Source of the DNA: JBDSLU01 sp039916225 | GTDB taxonomy: Bacteria > Acidobacteriota > Vicinamibacteria > Vicinamibacterales > Vicinamibacteraceae | Reading direction: 5' to 3' | DNA length: 6,605 nucleotides | Assembly: GCA_039916225.1 (NCBI GenBank) | Contig: JBDSLU010000061.1 | Location: forward strand, 1 to 6,605 | Part shown: one piece after another, positions 1 to 6,605 of the stretch | Position numbering within the stretch: position 1 is the stretch's first letter | How the letters are laid out: each line of letters starts with the position of its first letter | Program-made: the position numbers and the translations under genes | Notes under the pieces: model-generated | Databases searched by the model: none | What the model was told of the DNA's origin: nothing | What the model saw: the letters and a program-made list of their open reading frames with translations, nothing else

Positions 1-35
1 CGGAATCACCCTGCACTTGCGCCCTCACTGCGCCG

Positions 36-797
36 ATGATCCCGGCATTCATGCCGACCACGCTCGCTCCGGCTGCTCACGGGACGGACGCTGCCGCGCT
101 GTTGCGGGCCGTGCGCCTCTTTCTGCTCGTCCTGGTGTGCGGTGACCTGGTCTACATGGCCATGCACGTCGGGCACCTGACCATGCCGGCGCTGCGTGGC
201 GCCCACTACTCGCTCGAGACCGACGGCGGGCTCTCCGAGTATTACCAGTACATGAAGCAGCTCTGGCTGGCGCTGTGCCTGGCCATCTCGTTCCTGAACC
301 GGCGTCATCCGGTGCTGCTGGCGTGGTCCGGCTTCTTCGGCTTCCTGATGATCGACGACGCCGTCCAGCTGCACGAGCGCGTCGGCTACTGGCTCGGACA
401 GCGGCTCGCCCTGCCGGGCGTAGGCGGCCTCCGGCCGGACGACTTCGGTGAGATGTTGGTCGCCGCCACCGTTGGCGCGGCGCTGATGGTCCTGCTCGCG
501 GCGGCCTGGTGGCGCGACCGTCAGTCGACCTGGCGTCTGTCGCGGGAGCTGCTCATCCTGACCGCCGCTCTCGGCCTGTGCGGCGTCGTCATCGATGCCA
601 TCCACACGATCGCGTTCTTCCGCGCGCCGCAGATCGCCGCGCCGCTGGCCTTCCTCGAGGACGGCGGCGAGTTGCTGGTGATCAGTACGCTGACCGCCTA
701 TGCCCTGGATCTCGCGGTTCGCGGGACCGGCCCCTCGGTAGGGCTGCGCCGGCTCGTCCTGGGCGATCGCCGGCTGCCAGCCGGCAGTCCTGCCTGA
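36..797 (+). CDS. Multi-span integral membrane protein of unknown function
   Basis: I do not recognise a named family. The 253-aa product has about five to six hydrophobic segments: residues 25-48, 75-89, 92-108, 137-159, 173-194 and 213-229. Polar residues sit in or beside these segments: D107-D108 with H113-E114 (IDDAVQLHERVG), D187 with H190 (DAIHTI), and E208-D209 with E212 (LEDGGELL). H44 and H47 lie at the end of the first segment. Clustered acidic and histidine residues in membrane helices suggest a metal or proton site, but that is inference and no enzyme activity is assigned. ATG 36 was chosen, with ATG 51 as an in-frame alternative. Neither has a clear ribosome binding site. The frame stays open to the window edge, so the real start could lie upstream. 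The C-terminal tail (about residues 230-253) is Arg/Gly/Pro rich and probably cytoplasmic or disordered. The gene stands alone; the next gene is an opposing tRNA. Confidence 0.75.
   Translation: MIPAFMPTTLAPAAHGTDAAALLRAVRLFLLVLVCGDLVYMAMHVGHLTMPALRGAHYSLETDGGLSEYYQYMKQLWLALCLAISFLNRRHPVLLAWSGFFGFLMIDDAVQLHERVGYWLGQRLALPGVGGLRPDDFGEMLVAATVGAALMVLLAAAWWRDRQSTWRLSRELLILTAALGLCGVVIDAIHTIAFFRAPQIAAPLAFLEDGGELLVISTLTAYALDLAVRGTGPSVGLRRLVLGDRRLPAGSPA
769..785 (+). other. GC hairpin at the 3' end of the membrane protein gene
   Basis: A perfect 7-bp inverted repeat (GCCGGCT, 3-nt loop, AGCCGGC) lies just before the stop codon at 795-797. No T-run follows, so it is not a canonical intrinsic terminator. 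It could slow or protect the 3' end of the transcript, or be incidental in GC-rich coding DNA. Confidence 0.3.
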
Positions 798-806
798 CCG
801 GCGCCG

Positions 807-900
807 GAGAGCGGCCCCGGAGAGCGGCCCCCGAGAGCAGCCCCGAGAGCAGCCCCGAGAACAGCCCCGAGAACAGCCCGAGAGCAGCCCGAGAGCGGCG
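807..900. repeat. GC-rich tandem minisatellite, eight units of 11-13 bp
   Basis: Eight units begin with GAGAGC or GAGAAC at 807, 820, 833, 845, 857, 869, 880 and 891. The spacings are 13, 13, 12, 12, 12, 11 and 11 bp. The core is GAGAGCRGC followed by a C-run that shortens from left to right. Units 5 and 6 carry GAGAAC, and the outer units carry GCGGC instead of GCAGC. The array starts 9 bp after the stop of the membrane protein gene and ends 8 bp before the tRNA terminator. Because unit length is not a multiple of three, it is unlikely to be coding. It looks like a slippage-prone noncoding repeat. Confidence 0.85.
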
Positions 901-908
901 GTACGCAC

Positions 909-932
909 AAAAGCCCAGCGGATGCTGGGCTT
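909..932 (-). terminator. Intrinsic terminator of the tRNA-Pro gene
   Basis: A perfect 9-bp stem (911-919 paired with 924-932, AAGCCCAGC/GCTGGGCTT) closes a 4-nt loop. Read on the minus strand it ends in a run of four T (912-909). It begins 17 nt past the tRNA 3' end, as expected for a single-gene tRNA transcript. On the plus strand the stem is followed only by TTCTT, so it may also weakly stop transcription from the membrane protein gene. Confidence 0.75.
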
Positions 933-947
933 CTTGCGAGTCGAAAG

Positions 948-1025
<78 letters not shown>

Positions 1026-1038
1026 ACGCGAACGAGGT

Positions 1039-1044
1039 AGTCTA
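1039..1044 (-). promoter_or_regulatory. Possible -10 element for tRNA-Pro
   Basis: TAGACT on the minus strand is a four-of-six match to TATAAT. It would place transcription start about 7 nt before the mature tRNA 5' end. No good -35 hexamer is found 16-18 bp upstream (GGCGGC region), so support is weak. The element lies inside a 9-bp symmetric sequence GTAGTCTAC. Confidence 0.3.
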
Positions 1045-1165
1045 CTCCAAGTCGCGCCCCAGCCGCCACCTGGGCGCAACATTTCCGCGATCTCGGCATT
1101 GGTGTGTGCCGACTCCGCACGCCTGCTGTCTCAGATCCCGGCGGAATCCCTAGGGGTTCAAGTCC

Positions 1166-1218
1166 ATGCGCGGCGGCGCCGATGTTCCGATTACGACGGC
1201 GCCTCGGGTCGCGCTCCG

Positions 1219-1222
<4 letters not shown>
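1166..1222 (+). other. Possible 18-codon leader ORF coupled to the kinase start
   Basis: ATG 1166 opens an 18-codon frame (MRGGADVPITTAPRVALR) that ends with TGA at 1220-1222. This stop overlaps the kinase ATG at 1219 as ATGA, the classic translational coupling arrangement. AGGGG at 1152-1156 lies 9 nt before ATG 1166 and could serve as a ribosome binding site, whereas the kinase ATG has none of its own. Such a short frame can arise by chance, and no peptide family is recognised. Confidence 0.3.
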
Positions 1223-3222
<2,000 letters not shown>

Positions 3223-3227
3223 AGGTC

Positions 3228-3279
3228 AACGCCCAACGGCCAAGGTCCAACTTCCAACTTCCAACTTCCAACTTCCAAG
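3228..3279. repeat. Left arm of heptameric repeat (AACNNCC type)
   Basis: Seven consecutive 7-bp units start at 3228. The first three vary (AACGCCC, AACGGCC, AAGGTCC) and the next four are identical (AACTTCC, 3249-3276), followed by AAG. Every junction between units reads CCAA. The array begins 6 bp after the kinase stop codon. It faces a complementary-type TTGG heptad array at 3303-3376. Confidence 0.9.
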
Positions 3280-3302
3280 CAGCCGCGGTGAACCCGGCAA
3301 GG

Positions 3303-3376
3303 TTGGGCGTTGGCGCTTGGCGGTTGGCGGTTGGCGCTTGGCGCTTTGGCGCTTGGCGCTTGGCGCTTGGAAGTTG
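3303..3376. repeat. Right arm of heptameric repeat (TTGGCGC type)
   Basis: Ten 7-bp units all begin with TTGG: TTGGGCG at 3303, TTGGCGC at 3310, TTGGCGG at 3317 and 3324, TTGGCGC at 3331 and 3338, then after one inserted T (3345) TTGGCGC at 3346, 3353 and 3360, and TTGGAAG at 3367. The array stops 2 bp short of the surE stop codon. Its TTGG core is the reverse complement of the CCAA core in the left arm. Two exact arm-to-arm matches exist: 3227-3237 with 3302-3312 (11 bp), and 3269-3280 with 3365-3376 (12 bp). Structure from either could insulate the two convergent transcripts; there is no T-run. Confidence 0.9.
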
Positions 3377-3378
3377 CG

Positions 3379-4113
3379 CTAGACGAGCTTCTCGACGATC
3401 GCCATCGCCGCGAACGCGGTGAGGTCGGGCTGCAGCGGCGTCACCGAGACGTAGCCTTCGCGGACCGCGACGTGGTCGGCGCGATCGCCGTCGGCGTAGG
3501 TGTCCTCGCCCTCTTCGATCCAGTAGTAGGGCCGGCCGCGCGGATCCATCGACACCGCCACCTTGGTGACGTGATTGCGCATGCCTTGGACGGTGGCCTT
3601 GACGCCCTTCGGCGTGCCGCGCGGCACGTTGATGTTCAGCAGCGTGCGCGTCGGCAGCCCTTGGCGCAGCACCTGGGCGGCGATGCGCTCGGTCGCCGCG
3701 GCGGCTGGTCCGAAGTCGAACGGCGCCGAGGTCCGCTCCAGCGACACGGCGATAGCCGGTGTCCCGAGCAGCGCTCCCTCGAGCGCGCCGCCGACCGTCC
3801 CGGAGTAGGTCACGTCGTCGCCGAGGTTGTAGCCCTTGTTGATGCCCGAGACCACCAGGTCCGGCAGGCCCATGAGCACATGGACGACGCCGAGGTTGAC
3901 GCAGTCGGCAGGCGTGCCGTCGACGGAGTAGACGCTCTCGCGCAGCCGCTCGAGCCGGAGCGGTCGAGCGATGGTCAGCGCGTGACCAATCGCGCTTGCT
4001 TCGCCGAGCGGGGCGACCACGGTGACGTCGCCGATCGAGCGGAGCGCGTCAGCCAGCGCGTGCAGCCCCTCCGAGTAAACGCCGTCGTCGTTGGTGACCA
4101 GGATCCTGGGCAT
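3379..4113 (-). CDS. surE: SurE, 5'/3'-nucleotidase
   Basis: The 244-aa product is a full-length SurE, a cytosolic metal-dependent phosphatase. The family removes phosphate from nucleoside 5'- and 3'-monophosphates and short polyphosphates, and is linked to stress and stationary-phase survival. The N-terminus MPRILVTNDDGVYSEG holds the metal-binding D9-D10. The loop EASAIGHALT contains S40. VDGTPADCVNLG (64-75) and SGINKGYNLGDDVTYSGTVGGALEG (89-113, with N92) are diagnostic, followed by GTPAIAVS. An ATG start at 4113 is preferred because homology begins at the first residue; a longer in-frame start at 4212 would add 33 unrelated residues. No strong ribosome binding site precedes it. In many bacteria surE sits beside pcm or nlpD; here it stands alone. 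It is convergent with the kinase across the heptad repeats and divergent from ferrochelatase. Confidence 0.96.
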   Translation of the reverse strand: MPRILVTNDDGVYSEGLHALADALRSIGDVTVVAPLGEASAIGHALTIARPLRLERLRESVYSVDGTPADCVNLGVVHVLMGLPDLVVSGINKGYNLGDDVTYSGTVGGALEGALLGTPAIAVSLERTSAPFDFGPAAAATERIAAQVLRQGLPTRTLLNINVPRGTPKGVKATVQGMRNHVTKVAVSMDPRGRPYYWIEEGEDTYADGDRADHVAVREGYVSVTPLQPDLTAFAAMAIVEKLV

Positions 4114-4149
4114 GGTGTTCGTGGGCCCGCCAGCCGGGCAGCGATCCGA

Positions 4150-4161
4150 CGAGTATACTCG
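4150..4161. promoter_or_regulatory. Palindromic -10 pair, candidate divergent promoter
   Basis: CGAGTATACTCG is a perfect 12-bp palindrome between the divergent surE and ferrochelatase genes. It contains TATACT, a five-of-six match to the -10 consensus, on both strands (4154-4159 plus, 4157-4152 minus). It lies 38 bp upstream of the surE ATG and 18 bp upstream of the likely ferrochelatase start. Neither side has a recognisable -35 at 16-18 bp. Symmetric -10 elements are known to drive divergent transcription. It could instead be an operator for a dimeric regulator. Confidence 0.5.
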
Positions 4162-4177
4162 CGGCAGGATCCCCACC

Positions 4178-5233
4178 TTGGCCCAGCCCTCCCCTGCCCG
4201 TGCCGCCGCCACCCCGTTCGACGCCGTGCTCTACCTCGGCTTCGGCGGCCCGGATGGCCTCGACGACATTCGACCGTTTCTTGCCAACGTGCTGCGCGGC
4301 CGGCGAATCCCGCCGGCGCGGATCGAGGAGGTGGCGCACCACTACGAGCGCTTCGGCGGGGTGTCGCCGATTACGGCGATCACCGATCGGCAGGCGCGCG
4401 CGCTCGAAGCGGTGCTGCGCGGCCGCGGCCTTGCCCTCCCGGTGCGCGTCGGCACGCGCAACTGGCGGCCGATGCTGGTCGACACCTGCCGCGCCCTGCA
4501 CGCAGCCGGGGCGCGACGGCTGCTCGTCCTGATTGCCGCGGCGCACCGCAGCTATTCCAGCTGCGAGCAGTACAAGCAGAACCTCTGGCAGGTGCAGGAG
4601 GAGCTGGCGGCGGAAGGGATCGCGCCGTTCGACGTCGCCTACGCGCCCGACTGGCACCTGGCAACGGGCGTTCTCGACGCGCTCGCCGACCATATCGCGG
4701 TGGCCCGCGCGACGCTGCCCGAGACGCTGCGCGAGAAGGCGCGCCTGGTGTTCACCGCGCATTCGATTCCGACGAGCATGGCCGGGGCCGATCGCTACGT
4801 GGCCCAGCTCAGAGACTCGGCGACGGCCGTCGCCACGATGCAGCACGCCCACGATTGGGCACTGGTCTTCCAGAGCCGCAGCGGGCGCCCCGAGGATCCG
4901 TGGCTCGAGCCGGATGTGAACGACTACCTCCGGGAGGCGCGCGCCACCGGGCTCGAAGCGGCCATCCTGGTGCCGATCGGCTTCCTCGCCGACCACATCG
5001 AAGTGCTCTACGACCTGGACGTCGAAGCGCGGGCGACCGCGGACGAGATCGGTCTGGCGCTGGCGCGCGCCGAGGCGGTCAACGACCATCCCCGGTTCAT
5101 CGAGGCGTTGGCGGACGTGGTGAGTGAGGCGGTGAGGCGCTACGGGCGAGGCCGCCCGCTGTCGATCGTGCCGGCCGAGGCGCCGGCGAAGCGCGAGCTG
5201 CCGCCGCCGGTTCGACCGGCGGCGACAACCTAG
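4178..5233 (+). CDS. hemH: Ferrochelatase (HemH / CpfC family)
   Basis: Ferrochelatase inserts Fe2+ into a porphyrin in the last steps of heme synthesis. It uses protoporphyrin IX in the classical route or coproporphyrin III in the coproporphyrin route (CpfC). From TTG 4178 the product is 351 aa. Diagnostic motifs are LYLGFGGPDGLDDIRPFLANVLRGR (from residue 18), HHYERFGGVSPI (54-65), FTAHSIP with catalytic H195, FQSRSGRP (231-238) and PIGFLADHIEVLYDLD with E275. The central SYSSCEQYKQNL resembles actinobacterial-type enzymes. The C-terminal tail (about 325-351) is Pro/Ala rich and has no cysteine cluster, so no C-terminal iron-sulfur site is evident. No membrane segment is seen. The start is uncertain: TTG 4178 has AGGA 9 nt upstream, while in-frame starts at 4112 (ATG) and 4091 (GTG) would overlap surE and add nonconserved residues. 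Other heme genes are not in the window. The 3' end faces the bacilliredoxin gene. Confidence 0.93.
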   Translation: MAQPSPARAAATPFDAVLYLGFGGPDGLDDIRPFLANVLRGRRIPPARIEEVAHHYERFGGVSPITAITDRQARALEAVLRGRGLALPVRVGTRNWRPMLVDTCRALHAAGARRLLVLIAAAHRSYSSCEQYKQNLWQVQEELAAEGIAPFDVAYAPDWHLATGVLDALADHIAVARATLPETLREKARLVFTAHSIPTSMAGADRYVAQLRDSATAVATMQHAHDWALVFQSRSGRPEDPWLEPDVNDYLREARATGLEAAILVPIGFLADHIEVLYDLDVEARATADEIGLALARAEAVNDHPRFIEALADVVSEAVRRYGRGRPLSIVPAEAPAKRELPPPVRPAATT

Positions 5234-5247
5234 CGTCGAATCGCTAG
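5230..5247. other. Inverted repeat spanning both convergent stop codons
   Basis: CTAGCG, a 6-nt spacer, then CGCTAG form a perfect 6-bp inverted repeat. The left half contains the ferrochelatase TAG (5231-5233) and the right half contains the TAG of the bacilliredoxin gene (5246-5244, minus). There is no T-run on either side, so a terminator role is only possible. Only 10 bp separate the two coding regions. Confidence 0.4.
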
Positions 5248-5681
5248 CCCGCGACGGGCGTCGGGGCGCAGTGCTTGTCGAAAGCCGCGACGAGGTCGTT
5301 GGCGATGAGCTCGGCCGACCGGCTCTCGATCTGATGGCGTTCCATCAGATAGACGAGCTTGCCGCCCTTGAGGATGCCGACCGACGGCGACGACGGCGGG
5401 TAGCCGGTGAAGTACTGACGGGCGCGATCGGTGGCCGCCGTATCGGCGCCCGCGAACACGCTCGCCGAAACATCCGGCGTGACCGAGTGGTTGAGGGCGA
5501 GGGCGATCCCGGGCCGGGCCTTGCCGGCGGCGCAACCGCACACCGAGTTCACGACGATCATGAGCGTTCCCGAGGTCGACTTGACGGCCTGATCGACGGC
5601 GTCGGCCGTCTTCAGTTCCTTGACACCCAGGGTGGTCAGTTCCTCGCGCATGGGCGCCACGAGATATTCGGGGTAGGGCAC
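5244..5681 (-). CDS. BrxA/BrxB-family bacilliredoxin (YphP/YqiW type)
   Basis: This 145-aa cytosolic thiol protein matches the BrxA/BrxB (YphP/YqiW, DUF1094) family in length and sequence. In Bacillus, members remove bacillithiol from mixed disulfides on oxidised proteins using a CGC motif. Here the motif is VVNSVCGCAAGKARPG with C48 and C50. Also typical are the N-terminal PYPEYLVAPMREELTTLGV, the FTGYPPSSPS segment (91-100), and LVYLMERHQIE (109-119) near the end of the thioredoxin-like fold. An extra C138 lies near the C-terminus. The GTG start at 5681 is supported by AAGGAG (5695-5690) 8 nt upstream. The gene diverges from the secreted protein gene across 47 bp and converges on ferrochelatase. 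Whether this organism makes bacillithiol cannot be seen here; another low-molecular-weight thiol could be the partner. Confidence 0.93.
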   Translation of the reverse strand: MPYPEYLVAPMREELTTLGVKELKTADAVDQAVKSTSGTLMIVVNSVCGCAAGKARPGIALALNHSVTPDVSASVFAGADTAATDRARQYFTGYPPSSPSVGILKGGKLVYLMERHQIESRSAELIANDLVAAFDKHCAPTPVAG

Positions 5682-5689
5682 GTGCTGTT

Positions 5690-5695
5690 CTCCTT
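5690..5695 (-). promoter_or_regulatory. Ribosome binding site of the bacilliredoxin gene
   Basis: AAGGAG on the minus strand sits 8 nt before the GTG at 5681-5679. It is the strongest Shine-Dalgarno match among the genes of this window, and it fixes the GTG rather than the internal ATG (residue 11) as the start. Confidence 0.8.
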
Positions 5696-5728
5696 GCCGC
5701 TGCGCGGCGTTATGGGATCCAGCCTACC

Positions 5729-6605
5729 ATGAGTACCCACGCCTTCCGGCTCACCGCCACGTTCGCGGCAGCGCTTGCGATCGCGGCTCTCCTCTCCCCC
5801 GTCATTGCGGCCCAGACGCCTCCTGGGCTCCCCGATCCGGCCCGGCTTCCGAGCCGCCCTGGGCTGCCGGGGCCGGGCAGCCCGACCGCCCCGCCGCGGG
5901 ACGTGTCGGCGCGTCCGCCGGCGCCCAAGGGCACCGGCGCGGTCCGCGGCCGGGTCGTGGCCCTCGACACGGGGCTGCCGTTGCGCCGCGTCAAGGTCTC
6001 ACTGCGCGGCACCCGCTCCCCTGAGGGCGTCATGACGCTCTCCGGCCCGGACGGCACCTTCGCGCTCGATTCGCTGCCCGCCGACCGGTACGAGCTGCGC
6101 GGCTCGAAGCCGCGTTTCGTCGACACCGCGCTGGGCTCTCGACGCGCCGGTGGGCAGGGCCGCCCCTTCGAACTGGCTGACGGACAGAAGATCGAGAACG
6201 TCGTGCTCGCCTTGGCGACGGCTGGCGTCATCACCGGTCGCGTCATCGACGACGCCGGCGAGACCGTTGCCGGAGCGTCCGTCAGCCCGCAGCGCTATCG
6301 CATGTTCAACGGCAAACGGCAGCTGACGCCGTCTGGCCGCCCGGCGCTGACCGACGACACGGGCGCCTTCCGGCTGTTCGGCCTGCCGCCGGGGCGCTAC
6401 TACCTGTCCGCCAAGTCCGAGGATCTGCCGCAGTTCACCATGGAGACGACGACCGGTGACGTCACCGGCTACGCCGCCACGTTCTTTCCTTCGACCGTGG
6501 TCGCGGCGGACGCCCAGGCCGTCGACGTGGTCGCCGGTTCGGAGAGTCCAGCCGACATCGTCCTCGTGCCCGCCAAGCTCGCCAAGGTGTCCGGCACCGT
6601 GTTCG
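5729..6605 (+). CDS. Secreted carboxypeptidase regulatory-like domain protein (5' part)
   Basis: The frame is open to the window end, giving the first 292 residues. Residues 1-28 form a signal peptide: an Arg at 7, a hydrophobic Ala/Leu core, and a probable cut after VIAA before Q29. A Pro-rich linker follows (about 29-67). The first carboxypeptidase-regulatory-like beta-sandwich spans about 70-160 (AVRGRVVALDTGLPLRRVKVSL; GPDGTFALDSLPADRYELR). The second spans about 167-280 (GVITGRVIDDAGETVAGASVS; TDDTGAFRLFGLPPGRYYLSAKS). A third begins near 286 (AKVSGTVF). This repeated GxVxD...G...V...D..G.F.l..LPpG.Y pattern is typical of large paralogous families of secreted proteins in Acidobacteriota, usually of unknown function and with no catalytic site. 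The ATG at 5729 has only a weak GGGA upstream. The gene diverges from the bacilliredoxin gene. Full length and C-terminal domains are unknown because the window cuts it. Confidence 0.9.
   Translation, partial: MSTHAFRLTATFAAALAIAALLSPVIAAQTPPGLPDPARLPSRPGLPGPGSPTAPPRDVSARPPAPKGTGAVRGRVVALDTGLPLRRVKVSLRGTRSPEGVMTLSGPDGTFALDSLPADRYELRGSKPRFVDTALGSRRAGGQGRPFELADGQKIENVVLALATAGVITGRVIDDAGETVAGASVSPQRYRMFNGKRQLTPSGRPALTDDTGAFRLFGLPPGRYYLSAKSEDLPQFTMETTTGDVTGYAATFFPSTVVAADAQAVDVVAGSESPADIVLVPAKLAKVSGTVF

Noticed and set aside
3228..3376. CRISPR-like array
   Set aside because: Units are 7 bp with no unique spacers, and no cas gene is nearby.
4114..4212. Longer SurE start adding 33 residues
   Set aside because: The extension has no resemblance to SurE N-termini, overlaps the likely ferrochelatase start and would cross the palindromic promoter. 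The family begins at MPRILVTNDDG.
3310..5127. Long plus-strand open frame (605 codons) through the heptad repeat, surE and ferrochelatase
   Set aside because: It runs antisense to surE and out of frame with ferrochelatase, both of which have full family motifs. Its translation is low-complexity and Arg-rich.
5710..6246. Minus-strand open frame opposite the secreted protein gene
   Set aside because: The plus strand encodes a signal peptide and two regulatory-like domains; the minus translation is Ser/Arg/Pro-rich with no motif.

Overview
The window is GC-rich (about two thirds G+C by eye), gene-dense bacterial chromosome. It most resembles an Acidobacteriota genome, possibly of the Vicinamibacteria type. 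The reasons are a secreted protein with tandem carboxypeptidase-regulatory-like domains, a soluble PAS/PAS/histidine kinase/receiver hybrid, a BrxA/BrxB-type bacilliredoxin, and a heptameric CCAA/TTGG tandem repeat between genes. This placement is inference from gene content; no taxonomic marker such as rRNA is present.

Layout from left to right: (1) a multi-span membrane protein of unknown function (+), whose true start may lie outside the window; (2) a GC-rich minisatellite of eight 11-13 bp units; (3) a tRNA-Pro(CGG) gene on the minus strand with encoded CCA and its own intrinsic terminator; (4) a short leader region with a possible 18-codon leader ORF overlapping the start of (5) a 667-aa hybrid sensor histidine kinase (+); (6) a 156-bp gap filled by two oppositely oriented arrays of 7-bp repeats, at the meeting point of convergent genes; (7) surE, a nucleotidase (-); (8) a 12-bp perfect palindrome carrying TATACT on both strands, between surE and the divergent (9) ferrochelatase gene (+); (10) a bacilliredoxin-like thiol protein (-), convergent with ferrochelatase and separated by only 10 bp, with a small inverted repeat covering both stop codons; (11) the 5' part of a secreted carboxypeptidase-regulatory-domain protein (+) running off the right end.

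The genes alternate in strand, so almost every one is its own transcription unit, and no multi-gene operon is evident. Functions are mainly housekeeping (heme synthesis, nucleotide/stationary-phase maintenance, tRNA, thiol redox) plus one signalling protein and two envelope proteins. I see no phage, transposase, CRISPR or defence system. The least explained parts are the two repeat regions, the unknown membrane protein, and the leader of the kinase.
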